Below are positions 37,201 to 52,200 of a stretch of 64,000 nt of DNA, in pieces. A program made the translations under genes and the position numbers. Within the stretch, counting starts at the first letter, position 1. Every line of letters starts with the position of its first letter. The stretch comes from Limnothrix sp. CACIAM 69d. GTDB taxonomy: Bacteria; Cyanobacteriota; Cyanobacteriia; CACIAM-69d. The notes beneath the pieces are model-generated. The model was not told the DNA's origin. It made no database searches and saw only the letters and a program-made list of their open reading frames with translations. The DNA lies in NCBI GenBank assembly GCA_001913845.2, contig MKGP02000067.1, positions 1 through 64,000 on the forward strand. Direction: 5' to 3'.

Positions 37201-40200
37201 GGCCGCCAAGAAGCCCAAACCGCTCAGGGCAACGTACTTGCAGGGATGCAACAGCAGGTTCACTCCGCCCGCGATCGCAACGGCACATTCACCCCGCCGC
37301 AAGGACTGGACCGCCAAGTGAATGGCCGCCAAGGACGAGGAGCAGGCCGTATCCACCGCCAAACTGGGGCCCTTGCAATCTAAAAACCAAGACACCCGGT
37401 TGGCCACGGACCAATAGGATGAGGATCCGAGAATTTGGTTACTCCGCAACCATTCTTGGGCCGAGAGCAACTGATAACTGCCCCAGGTGATGCCCACAAA
37501 AACGCCCACCCGACGCGGGGAGCCATCGGCCGCTTGACGCAGGCGATCGGGGGTGTAGCCCGCATTTTCCAGGGTGTGCCAGGCGGTTTGCAGAAATAGC
37601 CGCTCTTGGGGATCCATGGAAACCGCTTCCCGGGGGGAGATCCGGAAAAACAGGGGATCAAATTGATCAACCCCATCCAGAAAGCCCCCCCAACGGCAGA
37701 CGCATTGGCTGGCGTATTGGTCAGGATTCCAGCGGCTGGCGGGCACTTCGGTAATGCAATCTGCGCCCGCCGCCAGGTTGTCCCAAAAGTCCTCCAGGGT
37801 GTTGGCTCCGGGGAAGCGTCCGGCCATGCCAATGATGGCGATCGGTTCCTGGGGGTTGAAACGGCGCGATCGGGTGGTTTGGGCTAACTCTCCCGGGCGA
37901 TCGGGCATGGATGGGGCGAAGGTTGGTTCCCCCGTCGAGGCTTCAGTTCTAGGGGATTGCCCCCCAGGAACTGCCGTCAGCCCCAAGGGGGACACCGAGG
38001 AATCGGTGAACTTCGGTGTCGGTTCCGGTGTCGGTTTAGGCGCTGGTTCTGGGGGTTTCGCCGGTTGATCTGATCGCAAATACGGAGTCAGGGCGGCCAC
38101 GGTGGGATTTTCAAACAGCAGGGCTGAATTGAAAGCCCGATCCGAGGGCTGTTTTTGAATGGCTTCACCCAGGCGCGCCAATTGCAGCGAATCAAACCCC
38201 AGTTCTCCCAGTCGGGCTTGGGGGTCAATTTCTTCGGGCCGCAAACCCAGCAGGTCGGAAATGATCGATCGCAAAACGGGCAGGGTATCCAAAGCCGTGG
38301 CCCGAGCAGCCACAGGCTCCGCAGGCATCGGATTGGCGGCCAAGGGTCGATCCGACTGAGCGGGCGTTGCGGAGTGGCCTTGAAAGCGGCCCTGAAGAAA
38401 CGCTTGGAATTTTTCCGGCTCCCCCGGGGCGATCGCCACTTGGGGATGGGGTTGGCGAATGGCCCAATGGATCAGTTCCAGACCCTGGGCGGGGGTTAGG
38501 GGTTGGAGTCCCGCCATGTCCGCCATCCAAGCCTGGGAAACCTCCGTCAAGGCCATGCCACCCCCTTGCCAGAAGGGCAAATTCAGGGTGCGGCTCACGC
38601 CCGATCGCTGCTGCCGTTGCCGCTGGGTTTCCCGTTGCTGAATCCAAGCATCCAAGAAAGCATTGGCGGCGGCATAATCGCCCTGGCCCGGGGCCCCCAT
38701 CAGGGCGCTGAGGGAAGACAGGCACAGGAAAAAGTCCAGCGGATCCTGGCGCGTGAGGTAATCGAGATAAACGGTTCCTTGCACCTTGGGCCGCAAGACT
38801 CGCCCGAAGGTGGGCCGGTCTTTGTTGATCAGCAGCGCGTCTTCAATCAGGCCGGCGGCATGGATCACACCGCGCAGGGGCCGGCCCGTTTGGCGGGCGG
38901 CGTTGACCACGGCGATCGCCCCGTCCCAGTCGCCCACATCGGCCGCCACGTAGGTGATTTGGGCCCCTTGGGCCCGCCAGGCTTCCAGACGCGCGGTTTT
39001 GCGATCGTCGAGGGGCGATCGACCCACCAGCACCAACGACACCGGAGCCGAGCCGATCGCGTTTTCCACCAACTGTTGGCCAATGGCCCCCAAACCGCCA
39101 GTGAGGATATAGCAACCGCCCCCTTGCCAGAGGCCGGACGGGGCCGGGTTTCCTGGCTCGATCGCGGGATCCAACAACTGCCAGGTGCGCACCCGGGATC
39201 CCGTTGCTTGGAACTGAAGATGGTTCAATTCTGGACGCTGCCACAGCAGGGCGATCGCCCGCAACAGCTCTCGGGAAGGTTGGTTCAGCTCCGTCACCCC
39301 CGACAGCACCGCCGGCCGCAATCGGGTGCTCTCCTGGCCCACGGCGGTACAGAAGGCCGCCGCCGCCGCCGTCCAGGGAGCAGCCGGGTCTTCTCCCAAA
39401 TAAATCCAGGACACCGGGCTAGGGATAACTTCGGGCGATCGCAACAGGGCCCGCAATCCATAGAACAGGGGGTAGAGCGTTTGGGTCAGGCCCTGGCGGA
39501 TTGCCTGCGGCGGTGCATCATCCGGGGCCGCCGTTGCCAGGCTCCGAAAGAGCACATGGGTGGGGGCGAGGCCTTGATCAGCGAGGTGAGCCAGCAGTTC
39601 GCCAAAATCCGATTCCCGCGAGCTGTTCAATCGGTAGCGATCGCCCGGTAGCGGTTCAAAGGCCAGGCCCGGGATCACCTGAATCACGCGCCGGAACCGG
39701 CAGCAATCGGGATGGGCTTGCACCGCTGCGGCCATGGCCGCTCCCTCGGCTTCGGGGCCAATCCAGAGGAGCACCTCACCCACCACAGGATCGGCCACGG
39801 TTCCCGAAGCGGCTTCAGGGGCGATCGCTTGCCAATCGGGAATCAAAACTCCTACCCCTCCCGGGAACGAGGGCGACGTTTTTGCCGAGGGTAAATCGGG
39901 AGAACTGGCTGGGGAACTCGCCGGGAGCGGCTCCGCTCGGCCGGTGTTGAGCGCAACGGTCACGGGTTGGGCCGGCCGGGGAAACCAACAGGGGCGCAAC
40001 TCAAACGGATAGGACGGCAGGGTGACGCGGGATGGTTTGGGCCCCAGCCACAGGGCTTCCCAATCCACCTCGGCCCCTTGAACCCAGGCGGTGGCCAGGG
40101 CAAGGGGGGAATCGGGCCGGGTGCGAATCACCCGATCGTCTGGCCCACAACGCCCCACCAGTCCTTGGGCGATCGGCCCGTCGGCCAGAAAGGCCTCCCA

Positions 40201-43200
40201 TTGGCTCAACAGGTCATTGGGATTTTTGGCCACCACGGCCAAGCGATAGGGGAGGGCAACGCGCCCGGTTTGCAATGTCCAAACCAGTGCCACCCAATCG
40301 ATCGGGGCTTCCGTTGCCAAGATTCCTGGGGCTGGGTTGGGGGTGGGGTCTGACTGGGGGGAATTGTGGGGTTGGATCAGCACCGATCGCAGTTGGCGCA
40401 CCCAAGCTTGGAGTCGTTCCCGATCGAGGGCCGAAACCGGCACTACGTATTCCCCCTCCGACACCATCAGCCCGCTCGCAGTGACCGGGGCTGCCGCCGG
40501 ATCAAGCACGAGGCGATCGAAGCCGTTGCGTTCAGTCCCCCCGGGGTGTAGGTCTCCCACACTCGATCCGTTGCGATCGATCCCTAGGCGATCCCACGGG
40601 GTTTGGGCCCTGGCCGGGTCGGGATTCGATCCCGATCGCCCCGACTCCGATCGATATTCCTCCACAATCAGGTGCGCATTCACTCCACCGGCCCCAAAGG
40701 AACTGATGCCCGCCCGCCGAGGCACACCGGGCCGGGCTGGCCAGGGCATGGCCTGGGTTTGCACCCGCACCGGGGCTTGGTCAAAGGCAATGTGCGGATT
40801 GGGATCGGTGGCATACAACGAGGGAGCCAACTGGCCATGGCGCATTTGCAGGAGCACTTTGGTGAGTCCCGCAATGCCCGCCGCCGCCTCCAGGTGGCCG
40901 ATGTTGGCCTTCAACGACCCGATCGCACAGTAGGGCTGGTCATGGACACCGAGGGCTTCGGTTAGCCCCGCCACCTCGATCGGGTCTCCCAAGGTCGTGC
41001 CCGTGCCGTGGGCTTCGATGTAGGACAAGCTGTGCGGATCCACCATCGCATCCTGAAGGGCCGATCGAATCACCGCCGCCTGGGCCGTGGGGTTGGGCAC
41101 GGTGTAGCCCGACACCTTGCCGCCACTGTTGACCGCCGAACCGCGAATGACTCCCCAGATTCGATCGCCATCCCGCTCTGCGTCGGCCAAGGGTTTGAGC
41201 ACCACCACGCCCACCCCTTCGCCGGGCACCATGCCCGAGGCCCCGGCCCCAAAGGGCCGGCAAATCCCATCATTCGCCAACATCTTCAGCCGGTGCAGGG
41301 CCAGCAAATGCCGAGGATGCAAAATCAGATTCACCCCACCGGCCAAGGCCGCTCGACATTCTCCCCGCCGCAGACTTTGCACCGCCAGATGAATGGCCAC
41401 CAGGGAGGAAGAGCAAGCCGTATCCACCGCCAAGCTGGGGCCTTGGAAATTGCAAAAATAGGACAAGCGATTGGCGATCGAGGAAGGAGAAGCACCGGTC
41501 AGCACAAAATCGCCTTGCAGTGCAGCCTCGGCGGCCAGGAGCTGATATTCGCCGTACATCACCCCCGCAAACACCCCAACGGCTCGCTTGGCGGCCGGAT
41601 CGGGCGATCGCACCAGGGTATTGGGGGTTAAGCCCGCATCTTCCAACGCGGCCCAGGCCACTTCCATAAACAGCCGCTCTTGGGGATCAATCCCCGTCGC
41701 TTCCACGGGCGAAATGCCGAAAAAGCGGGGGTCAAAGGTATCGATCGCCCCTAACCAGCCCGCCCGCCGCGCCGTGGGATGCTCGGCCAATTCAAATTCA
41801 GGGGACTCAAATTGACGACCGGACGGCGGTTCACTAATTACATCGCGCCCGGTGATCAGGGTTTCCCAAAAGGCCGCCAAGTCCGCACCGCCCGGGTAAC
41901 GACCCGCTAACCCCACAATGGCGATCGCCCCATCCTCCACAACCTGGTTCGTCGGGGCGATCGATCGAGCTGGGCTGGGGCCCTGGCTCGATCGGCCCGT
42001 GGGAACTGGGGCGATCGGCTCCGCAACCGGCTGGCCACCGCCCGCCAATTCCGGTGCAGGCGTTGTGGGCGTGAGCGAGGTTGTTGAGACTGAGGTTATT
42101 GAGGCTGAGGCTGAAGTGGTCGATCGGGGCGCAGGTGTCAGCGGTGCTGGGAGCGGTGCGGGAACCGGCGCGGGCGGCAACCCGGGGGAGGGCGGTGACA
42201 GTTCCCCAGAAGACCCAGGGGCAGCCACAGCCGACGGAGCCACCGAACGAGCCGCCGCCACCAAATTGGCGATCGCCTCAGACTTATTCGCCTCCAGCCA
42301 TTGGGTCAGCGCATCCAGCGAAGGGCATTGGAACAGCAGCGTTTGGGGCAGCAGGCCAAAGGTTTGCTCTAAGGCGCGAATCAATTCCAAGGTCACCAAC
42401 GAGTCCACCCCGTAGGTCTCGAAGTTGGCTTGGCGCGATAGGGTTGTTCCCTCCAGGCGCAACACTTGCCCAAACACCTGCCGTAAATGGGCCAAGACCA
42501 CCGCTCGGGAATCCCCTTCAGCCAGGGTCGGGGCCGCCGACAAGGGCGTAGCGGACGGAGCCGATGGAGCCACCGGCCGATCGGGCACAACAGGGGCCCC
42601 TTGGGGAGTCGCCGCCGTGGGGCACTCAATCCAACCATCGCTCGCCCCCAGAATGATCGTCTCGATCGGGAATCCCGCATCGGGCCGGGCAGGACTCGCC
42701 AGGTGAATGGATTGGAACCCGGCCGCCCGGAACAGAGCTTCCCATTGAGCGGGACTCAGAAGCGGCGCATGGGGCAAGCGCCAATCCCCATCCCCAAACA
42801 GCCACCATCCCTCCGTGAGTCCAAAGGTCAGGGTGGCAAAGTCCTGAACCCGGGTTCCTTCGTTGAGCACCAACAGGCCGTGGCGCTTCAGCAGCCGTTT
42901 CGCCTCGCGCACGGAAGCGGTCACACTCTCCGTGGCATGGAGCACGTTGGCCGCCAACACCAGGTCATAGCTACCGGGCGCAAAGGACTGGGCCGCCACA
43001 TCTTGGGCAATATTCAACACCCGAAATTCACAGAAGGAGCGGCCTTGATCCAAGGTCTGCTGGGCTTGGTATACCAGGGTGGGCGAAATATCAGTGAAGG
43101 TGTAATGAACGCTGGCTGCATAGGCATCCAAGGCCTTCAGCACCGCAAAACTGGTTCCCCCCGTGCCGCCACCAATCTCCAAAATTCGGAAGGGCTGTTG

Positions 43201-46200
43201 GGGTGTGGGTTGGGCGGCCACCACCGCCGCGGCCACCGTGGCGGCGGTCAAGTCGTTGTAGTAATCCATCAGGGGATTGCCACGATAGATCCCTTCCACC
43301 TGGGCAGCGGATCCCCGAGGAAAGAGGATCTCTAGGGGATCGCAGGCTCCGCGCAAAATATCGCCATAGCGTTCTAAGCAGCGATCGAGCAGGGTTAAGC
43401 AAGGATCAATGCCCACGTAGCGCGATCGCAGTCGATCGGCCTCGGCGGGGCTGTTGGCAATCCGGCGATCCATTTCCGGCGTGAGGCACAGGGGCGTTAA
43501 GCCCAACCCATCCCCCTGTTCCGCCAAGAATCCGGCTCGGGTCAGCAAATCACCCAAGGCCCAAATCAGGCGTTCATAACGGGGCAGCACCGCCAGTTGC
43601 GTCATCACCGATCGCACGGACCAGCGATCGGCGGCCGATCGCAGCAACCCCAGTTGGCGTAGGGTGGCCAGCAGTTGCCCATGGGCATAGGCCTCAAGCT
43701 GTTGGAAAGCCTCGATCGACTCAGGCGCGATCGGGCGTTCCTGCACGAACCGAGTCATGGCCTGGGCCGCCGCCGCCGGGAGCATGGGCGAGGCGATTGC
43801 CCCTGCCGGTTCCGTAGTCCAGCCCGTTAGCTGCAACTGATCCAAAATTTCCGGCGCGACCAGCATGGGCAAACATTGGCGCACTTCCCAGCGCAACAGC
43901 CGTTCCAGGGTTTCCACTCCCTCGGCGGTGTTGATGCCCAAAATGCCTTGCTTTTCAATGCGTCGGCTATAGAACTCGGTGGCCACAATGCCCGTTTCGC
44001 GCCAGTAGCCCCAGTTAATGATCTGGATCCGAGGCCCCGTGGGCGGCAACGCCAAGGCAAAGGCATCCTGGAAGGTGCAACCGGCCGCGTAGTTACTTTG
44101 CCCCGCATTGCCCATCAAGGCATTGGCCGACGAGAAGAAGATCAGGAAATCCAGGGGTTGTTGGCGAGTCAGTTCCACCAGCAGCCAACTGCCCGCCACC
44201 TTGGGAGCCAGGGCCGCTTGCAGGGCCGCCGGGGTCATGGTGCGCAGGCTGGCATCTTGCAACACCAGGGCGGAATGGATCACCCCTCGCAGGGGCCCCC
44301 AAGTTTGCTGAATTTCTTGGATCAGACCGGCCATGGCGACGGGATCCGCCACATCGACCGCTCGGTATTGGGCGATCGCCCCCAAAGCCGTGAGTTCCCG
44401 CAGTTGGGCGGCTCGCCCTTCGGTGAGAGGGCGGCGACCCGTCAAAATCAACTTGACCCCGGTAATCGCCGCCAGACATTTGGCCGCTTCGTAGCCAATG
44501 CCGGTCATGCCACCCACGATTAGGTAGCAGCCACCGGGATCAATCGGTAGGGGCCGCGGATCCGGCGGCAAGGCCATGGGCTGAATGGCCCGCCGCAACC
44601 GACGTGTTCCCCGATAGGCCAGCTCCAAGCCCGGTTCCGCCGCTGGTTCCGTGGCAATTCGGCGGGCCAGGTGGGCGAATGGGTTCGTTAGATCAGTGAG
44701 ATCAAGGCGATCGATTGGCTCAACCAGTTCCAGATCCACCCGGCTGAGATCCAAGCAGGTCACTGCCAAATCCGTGAATTCCCGGGACAGGGCCTTGGTG
44801 AAGCCAATCACCGTGGCTTGCCAGGGCTGAATCGGCCCGACTCCCACGGCTTGGGCATCTTGGGTGATGACCCGCAGCCGCGCTCCCGATCGCCACAGTC
44901 GATGCCGATCGAGGCCTTGGATCAGATGAAACAGACTGACCACCCCTTGATCTTGCAGCGCCGTCAGTTCCGCCAGGCTGGCGGGCGCGATCCGGCTCCC
45001 CGCCGCCAGGAAATAGATGGTCTCTAAGGGGGGAAGTTGTGACCAAATCGGCTCCCAATCGCTGGCCGCTGCGCCCACTTGCCAATGGCTCGGGCCCAGG
45101 GATTGGCGGGATCCCGCAAGCTGCACTTGATAGATCGGAGCCGAGGGATGCTGTGCTTGCAAGGCCGCTGCCAAGGGCCGATCGCCCGGTGCATAGACCA
45201 TTAACACCGCCCCGGATTCGGGAGCGATCGGCTCCGGCCAAGGGGTTTCTTGCCAAACGGGCCGGTAGCAGGGCACGGCTTCAACGGCACTGGCTGGGGC
45301 CACAGCCGAAGAACCGGTCGGGGCGATCGCCCCCTCTGAGCCGATGGCCACAGGTGCGCCGTTGTGGGCAGGAACCGGCCCAGCCCCCACGGGCAGCCCC
45401 GATCGGGACAGCCCCTGACCATTGCCCCCCGGAACCAAAGGCGGAATTCCAGGATGGCCATTGGGCGACGTGCCCAGCAAGCTACCTTCCGTACGCAAGG
45501 GGCGGAGGGTAAAGGTGTTGATGCGAATCAAGTCCTCGCCCGCCAGGTTTGTGATCCGCAAATCAAAGGAATATTCCGAGATCGGCGCTTGCGAAGGCCG
45601 CACATAGACCCAGCAATCCTCCGTGAGGGGTTGCAGGATCTGCAAGGTGGCGATCGAGGCCGGCAGCAGCAGGGGCAAATCGGCCGCCCGAGGAGCCAGC
45701 AGGCCCATCACGCATTGCAAAGCCCCATCCAGCAACGAGGGGTGCAGCGCCATCCGAGGCAGCCAGGCCAATTCTGAGGCGGGCGCTTTCAGCTTGCCCA
45801 GGGCCTCAAAGGGGCCGGCCCACAATTGCTCAACGGTGCGATACAGCGGGCCATGAACCACATCGCGGCCATCCACCAGGTCGTAGAACGCCTTTTGCGT
45901 CCAGGTGCTGCCACAGCGTCGTTGCACGGCGACCGGATCGAAGTTGGGAGTTTCCGAGGACGATCGAGCGCTGGGGGTAGAGATCCAAACGGCGGTGGCA
46001 CAGGGGCGATCGAGCGATGCTTTGGCCCCGCTGGGATCCGGCTCCATCCTGGCTTGCAATTGCAGCAGCAACCGCGAATCCTGGGTTTGCCATTGGGGAA
46101 CCAAGGCCATGCCCCTCTGCACCGGGTGCAACCAACCGATATCTCGCAGTTCCCCGATCGGGTGGCCCGCCGCCTGGCCGGCTTCCAGCATCTGTTGCAA

Positions 46201-49200
46201 AATCGCCGCACCGGGTAAGACGGCTGTGCCCTGCACATGATGCTGACTCATCCAAAAGGTGAGATCTCGGGCGGGGGTGGGGGATAGGGGCGGGGGTGTG
46301 AGCTGGGGCGACCGTTGCACCCAATAGCGGGTGCGATCGAACGGATAGCGCGGCAGATCCACCAACCGGCCGGGTTCCGGGTAAAGCGCCGTCAGATCCG
46401 ACAGGGTTCCCGCCACAAAATCCGCCGCCAAAGACAACAGGAAGGGGCGATCGCTCCGGCCACTTTGGAGCAGTTGAGCCACCTGGGCCCGCTGGGTGTC
46501 GCTCAGTGCGCCATCGGGGGTGAGGATCGGATCGTCCGACGGGGTGATCAACCAGGACTGAGCAGGCGTGGCCTCCGGGGCGATCGCCCGAGGCGTGATC
46601 ACCAACAGGGCCTGGTGAATCTGCCGCAAGTTGGCCAGTTGTTCATCCCAACTGCTGGCCACCCAAGCCGCCCGCACCGCCAAGTGGCTGCGTTTGGTGG
46701 CCAGGGTCACGGCCAAGTCAGCCAGGGGCAGCGGCGCTTGGCTGGTCAGGTGTTGGAGCAAATCCGCCACCCGTTGTCGCAATTGGACCCGATCGCGCGC
46801 CGACAACACCAACAGATATTCCGGGCGGGCGGGCAGGGCCGGCGCGACCACCTCGGGAGCCGCCGCCAAAACCATGTGGCAGTTCGCCCCATTCGCCCCA
46901 AAGGAACTGATGGCGGCTAGGCGCGGGGTCTGAGTCCAAGGGCTACCGTAGGGATCCAACCGCAGAGGGCTGGCATCCAATTGGATATGGCCATTCAGAC
47001 CGGTGGAGAGGGGGCAAGGGGGTAGCGATCGATGCTTCAGGGCCAACACCACCTTCAACAGGGAAGCAATCCCGGCGGCGGTCAAGGAATGACCAATCAC
47101 CCCTTTCACGGAGCCGATCGGGATCGAAGCGGGCGGCAGGGCAGCGGCGCGGAGGGCATCGCTCAGGGCATGGAGTTCGATCGGATCGCCCAGGGGCGTG
47201 CCCGTACCATGGGTTTCCACATAGCCGATCGATCGGGGATCCAGGCCAAACCGCTGATAGACCTCCTGAATGAGGGTGGTTTGGGCCGGGCCGCTGGGGG
47301 CCGTGAGGCTGCTGGTTTTGCCGTCTTGATTGGTGCCTGATCCTTGAATCACCGCATGGATCCGATCGCCATCGGCCAAGGCCCGATCCAAGGGCTTCAA
47401 AATCACAACCCCTACCCCTTCGCTAATCACAATGCCATCGGCGCTGTGGTCAAAGGGTTTGCAGGTTCCCGTGGGCGACAGCATTCCCACCTTGCCCAGC
47501 AGCAGGTGCAGCCGAGGCGTGGCCAACACGCTCACCCCGCCCGCGATCGCCAAGTCGCAATGGCCCTGCTCGATACTTTCGCAGGCGGTATGCACCGCAA
47601 TCAGGGACGAGGAACAGGCCGAGTCGATCGCCAGGGTGGGCCCCTTCAGGTTCAACCAGTAGGCAATGCGTGCTGGCAACATGGCCCCCGCGTTACCCGT
47701 GAAGGTATAGCCATCCACCGGCAGCCCCGATTCCAGCAACAGTTCCCAATAGTCGCCGCTCGATGCGCCCACAAACACGCCCGTGCGGCTGCCATCCAAG
47801 CGCTGCTGCGGATAGCCCGCATCCTCCAGGGCGGCCCAGGTTTCCATCAGCAACAGGCGCTGCTGCGGATCCATGAACTCCGCTTCCCGGGGCGAAATTT
47901 GGAACAGGGCCGGATCAAACGCCCCCACATCGTCGAGGAAGCCCCCGTGGCGGCTGGGGGTTTTGTGGGGAGCCAGTCGATCGGGGTCATAGATGGCCCG
48001 CCAGTCCCAGCGATCGGGTGGCACTTCGCCCACCACCGGCTGGCCCCGCTGGATCACCTGCCAAAATTCCGCCAAATTCCGGGCCCCGGGAAACTGGCCG
48101 GCCATGCCAATGATCGCGATTTGACGACCGGGGGGCTTGGCCGCGGGCGAGGACACCGGGGGCGCGGCCGCTTGGGGCAAGGGCGCGGCCTCCGGAGCGG
48201 GAGCCGTCACGATCGGCGGTGCGGTGGGCCGTCGCCAATGGGGAAAGGCTTGCTCAATGTGGCGGGCCAATTGCTGCCCGGTGGGGTAGTTGAACAGATC
48301 CGTCGATCGCAACTCAATGGCCAATTCAGCATTGAGCAACTTGGCTAGCTCGATCGCCACGATCGAATCAACCCCCAAATCTGCAAAGGGACGCTTGGGA
48401 TCCAGGCGATCGGCCGGCACGTTCAGATAATTTGCCAACAATGCCACAACCCGTTGCTCACAGCGATCGGAACCACCGTGGGCCAAAACAGGCACGGCGG
48501 GCACGGGCTGGAAGGGCGGCTGAGGCAATTGATTGGGAAGTTGGTCAGGTGCTGGGCTGGGTAATGGATCCGACACCTGATGAGTCACTCGATCGGGCGA
48601 AGGGGAAACCCCATGGGCCGCAGACTGCGGACTACGTTGGGCCACAATCAAACTTTGCAGGTAAGTTTCGGGCGATTGGGGATGGCGCAACCCCAAGGTG
48701 CGCACCCGGGGAAACCCTTGGGCCGCCAGGCAACGCCGCCAATTCAACGGGGTCAACAACGGTGAGTGGGGAATGCGGTTGGGGGCATCCTCAAACAACC
48801 ACCAGCCCCGGGTTAAGCCAAAGGTGAGGGTCGCAAAAACCTCGAAGTGACAAACTTCACTGAGAATCACCAACCCGCCAGGGGCCAGGAGCTGATGCAC
48901 TTGGGCCAGGGTGTGATCAATGCGGCGTGTGGCATGGAGCACATTGGCCGCGCAAATAATGGCAAATTGACCGGGGGTAAATCCTTGGCTGGCCAAATCC
49001 GCTTCAATGTCCAGCGGAGCATAGCGGGTGAAGGGAAACTGCTCGCCCCAGCGATTGCGCCCCCGTTGGACAAAGGCCGGCGACAAATCCGTAAAGTGAT
49101 AGGTCACCTGGGAACCGAGGGGAGCCAAGGTTTGCAACACCGCAGCGGTGGTGGCTCCGGTTCCCGCACCAATTTCCAGAATTTGGATCGGTGCTGAGCC

Positions 49201-52200
49201 GGGCTGGGCCGCCCGATCACGCACGGCCGTGGCCACGGCGGTGGCCACCAATCCATTGAAGTGAGTCGCGAGGGGGGTTTCACGGTTAATCGCTTCCACC
49301 CAGGGCAAAACCTCGGGGGTGTAGAGCAAATCCGTGACGGCCAAGCGCCCGGCCAACAAATCCGGGTAATGGTTCAGGCACAGTTGCAGCAGATCGAGAT
49401 AGGGGCGGCAGGCGGGGCATTGGCTGCGCAGCTCCGCTTCCAGGCGCGATCGCGTGGCGGCTAACTGGGGAGCGATGCCTTCGGGGCGATCGGGATTCAG
49501 CGCCAGTTCCCCCGCCACCGCCACCAGCCATCCGGTGTTTTGGAGAATCGCCAACAGGCCCGCAAACAGCGCTTGATGGTCTGGGGAGAGCTGAATTAAG
49601 GTTTGCAAGGCTGCGGGGGCGATCGGGCGGTGGGCTTCTCGCAGGGCCCCCGCCTGTTGGAAGGTGGCCAACACCCCCAGCGCACCCAAATTATCCAGGC
49701 GCTCAAACACCATTTCCCAACCGACGAGCGGGTCTCCCTGCTGGCTGGCTTGGGCCTCCACCCGGTGCAAAGTGCGATCGAGCCAATCCTCAGCCGGTGG
49801 CTCCGACGCGAGAGGGGCTGGCCGCGTGGGTTCGATCGGGGCCACTGGGGTCACCGGGGTGGCCAGGGCCGGAGCCACTGGGGGCGTGAGGGCGCAAATA
49901 TCTCGCTCAAAGGCATAGGCCGGCAAGGAAATCCGCCGACCAGGCGGCCCCTCCCAAACCTCAGACCAGGCGATCGCCGCCCCCGACAGAAACTCCCGGA
50001 TCTGGGCCGCATGGGGCAAGGACGCAGGCACGGCCGCCGGATCCCGCAGGGGCGAGGCCGTCACCAAATCCGCCGTCCACTGCACCACCAACACCGCCCG
50101 ACAGTCGAAATGCTGCCGGCCAAAGGTCAACGTCCAGGCCACATCCGCCAAGGAAGCAGCCGAATGGCGATCGGCCCAGGCGGCCAACTGGGCCAAATTA
50201 CGCTCCAGGGCCGATCGAGATTGGGCCGACACCGGAATCACCCGCCAAGGCAAGCTAAACGAACTGGTGGGCAAGGGTTCCCGGGCCGGGCCTTCCTCAA
50301 TCACCACATGGGCATTCGTGCCGCTGAAGCCAAAGGCACTCAAGGCCGCCCGCCGGGGACGATCCCCCTGGCGCGGCCAGGGCTGCGGCTGCGTGGGCAC
50401 ATAAAACGGGGATTGCTGCCAATCAAAGGCCGGATTGGGTGTTTGCAGATGTAGTGAAGCGGGCAAGGCCTCATGCTTCAAGCTGAGGAGCACTTTGATG
50501 AAGCCTGCCATCCCTGCCGCTGCCATGGCATGGCCAATGTTGCCCTTCACCGAGCCGATCGCACAGAACTGCTTAGCATCGGTCCAATGCCGAAACGCCT
50601 TCGTCAGGGCTTGCAGCTCGATCGGGTCACCCAGTTTTGTGCCCGTGCCATGGGCTTCCACATAGCTCAGGGTACTGGGGTCAATTTGCCCCTTGGTGTA
50701 GAGGGCCTGTTCCAGTTCGGATTGGGCTTGGACATTGGGAGCCGTAATTCCATTGGAGCGCCCATCCTGGTTCATGCCCGAAGCCCGAATCACCCCATAG
50801 ATTGCGTCGCCGTCCCGCTGGGCCTCACTGAGGCGCTTCAACATCACCACCCCGCAACCTTCGGCCGGCACAAACCCATTGGCCGCCTGGTCAAAGGGCC
50901 GACATTGATTCGTGGCCGACAGCATTCCGCTGTAGTCCAAAAATTGATGCACCCTGGGCGAGAGCAACAGCAGGGCCACCCCGCCCGCCAGGGCCAAATC
51001 ACAATCCCCTTGCAGCAATCCCTGACAGGCCAAATGCAAGGCCACCAGGGAGGAAGAACAGGCGGTATCAACGGGAATTGCCGGGCCCTTGAGATTCAGG
51101 TGATAGGCAATCCGCGCAGGCAAGATGGCCATGGAGGATCCCAAGGAAGCCATGGCGTTGGGTTCACGGTTGGCAGAGCCGTTCTGGCTGTCCTGGCTAT
51201 CGAGGCCATAGAAGTTGTGGGCGGCTCCCACATAAACGCCACAGCGTGTGTCTGCGAGGGATTCGGGAGCATACCCGGCATCCTCGATCGCCTTCCAAGC
51301 CTCTTCTAGGAACACCCGCTGTTGGGGATCCATTTGGGCCGCTTCCCGAGGGGACAGCCGGAAAAAGAGCGGATCAAAGGCCAGGGCATCGGGCAGCAAT
51401 CCCCCTCGCAGGGGCCGATCGCTTGCAATTCCCCACCGTTCGGTCAGGTCTGAGAAGGGAGTTTGTCCCGATCGCAGCACGTCCCAAAATTCATCCGCAT
51501 TGCGGGCCCCGGGGAACCGGCAGGAGAGACCAATCACCGCGATCGCCTCCGTCCCGGCGCGATCGGGAGCGGTTCCGGCCGGGGTTTGCGGCGTGGCAAC
51601 CTGGGGAGTCCCGGAAGCCATACCCACCGGAGCGGCTGAAGTCAGCGCCGCCGCCCCCCCTAAACCCAGCGATGGATTGATCCGGGCTGGACTGATCACC
51701 GGATCCACCACTGGCGGCGGGGCCGATGCTGCTGGGGCCGGGGTTGCCGCCACCTGAGACTCCAAATAGGTGGCCATCTCCAGGGGCGTGGCATAGCGAT
51801 AAAAATCCGTGGGGGCGATCTCGCTGCCAAACCGGGCATTGATACGCCGGGCAATTTGGGAAGACAGGATCGAGTCCACCCCCAAATCCGCAAACGTTTG
51901 CTCAGGATCCGGCTGGCGATCCATCTCCAGCACCGCCGCGATCATGTGCCCCAACTCTTGACTAATGGCCAAAATGCGCGTGGGAGAGGGGCGATCGTCA
52001 GGGGCGATCGGGGCAGGAGCGATCGGGGCGGGGGAATCGGCGGCGGGGCCAACCAAGACAGGAGCCGCCGCCGGGGGGCTAGCGGCCGCAGTCCGGGCCG
52101 CAATAAAGAGCTGTTGATAGGCATTACCCAGGCCCGATTTTGCCGTTGAGCCGGGGGGGGAGCTGACCGTTAACCCGGCCTCCGCCAACAGTTGCACCCA

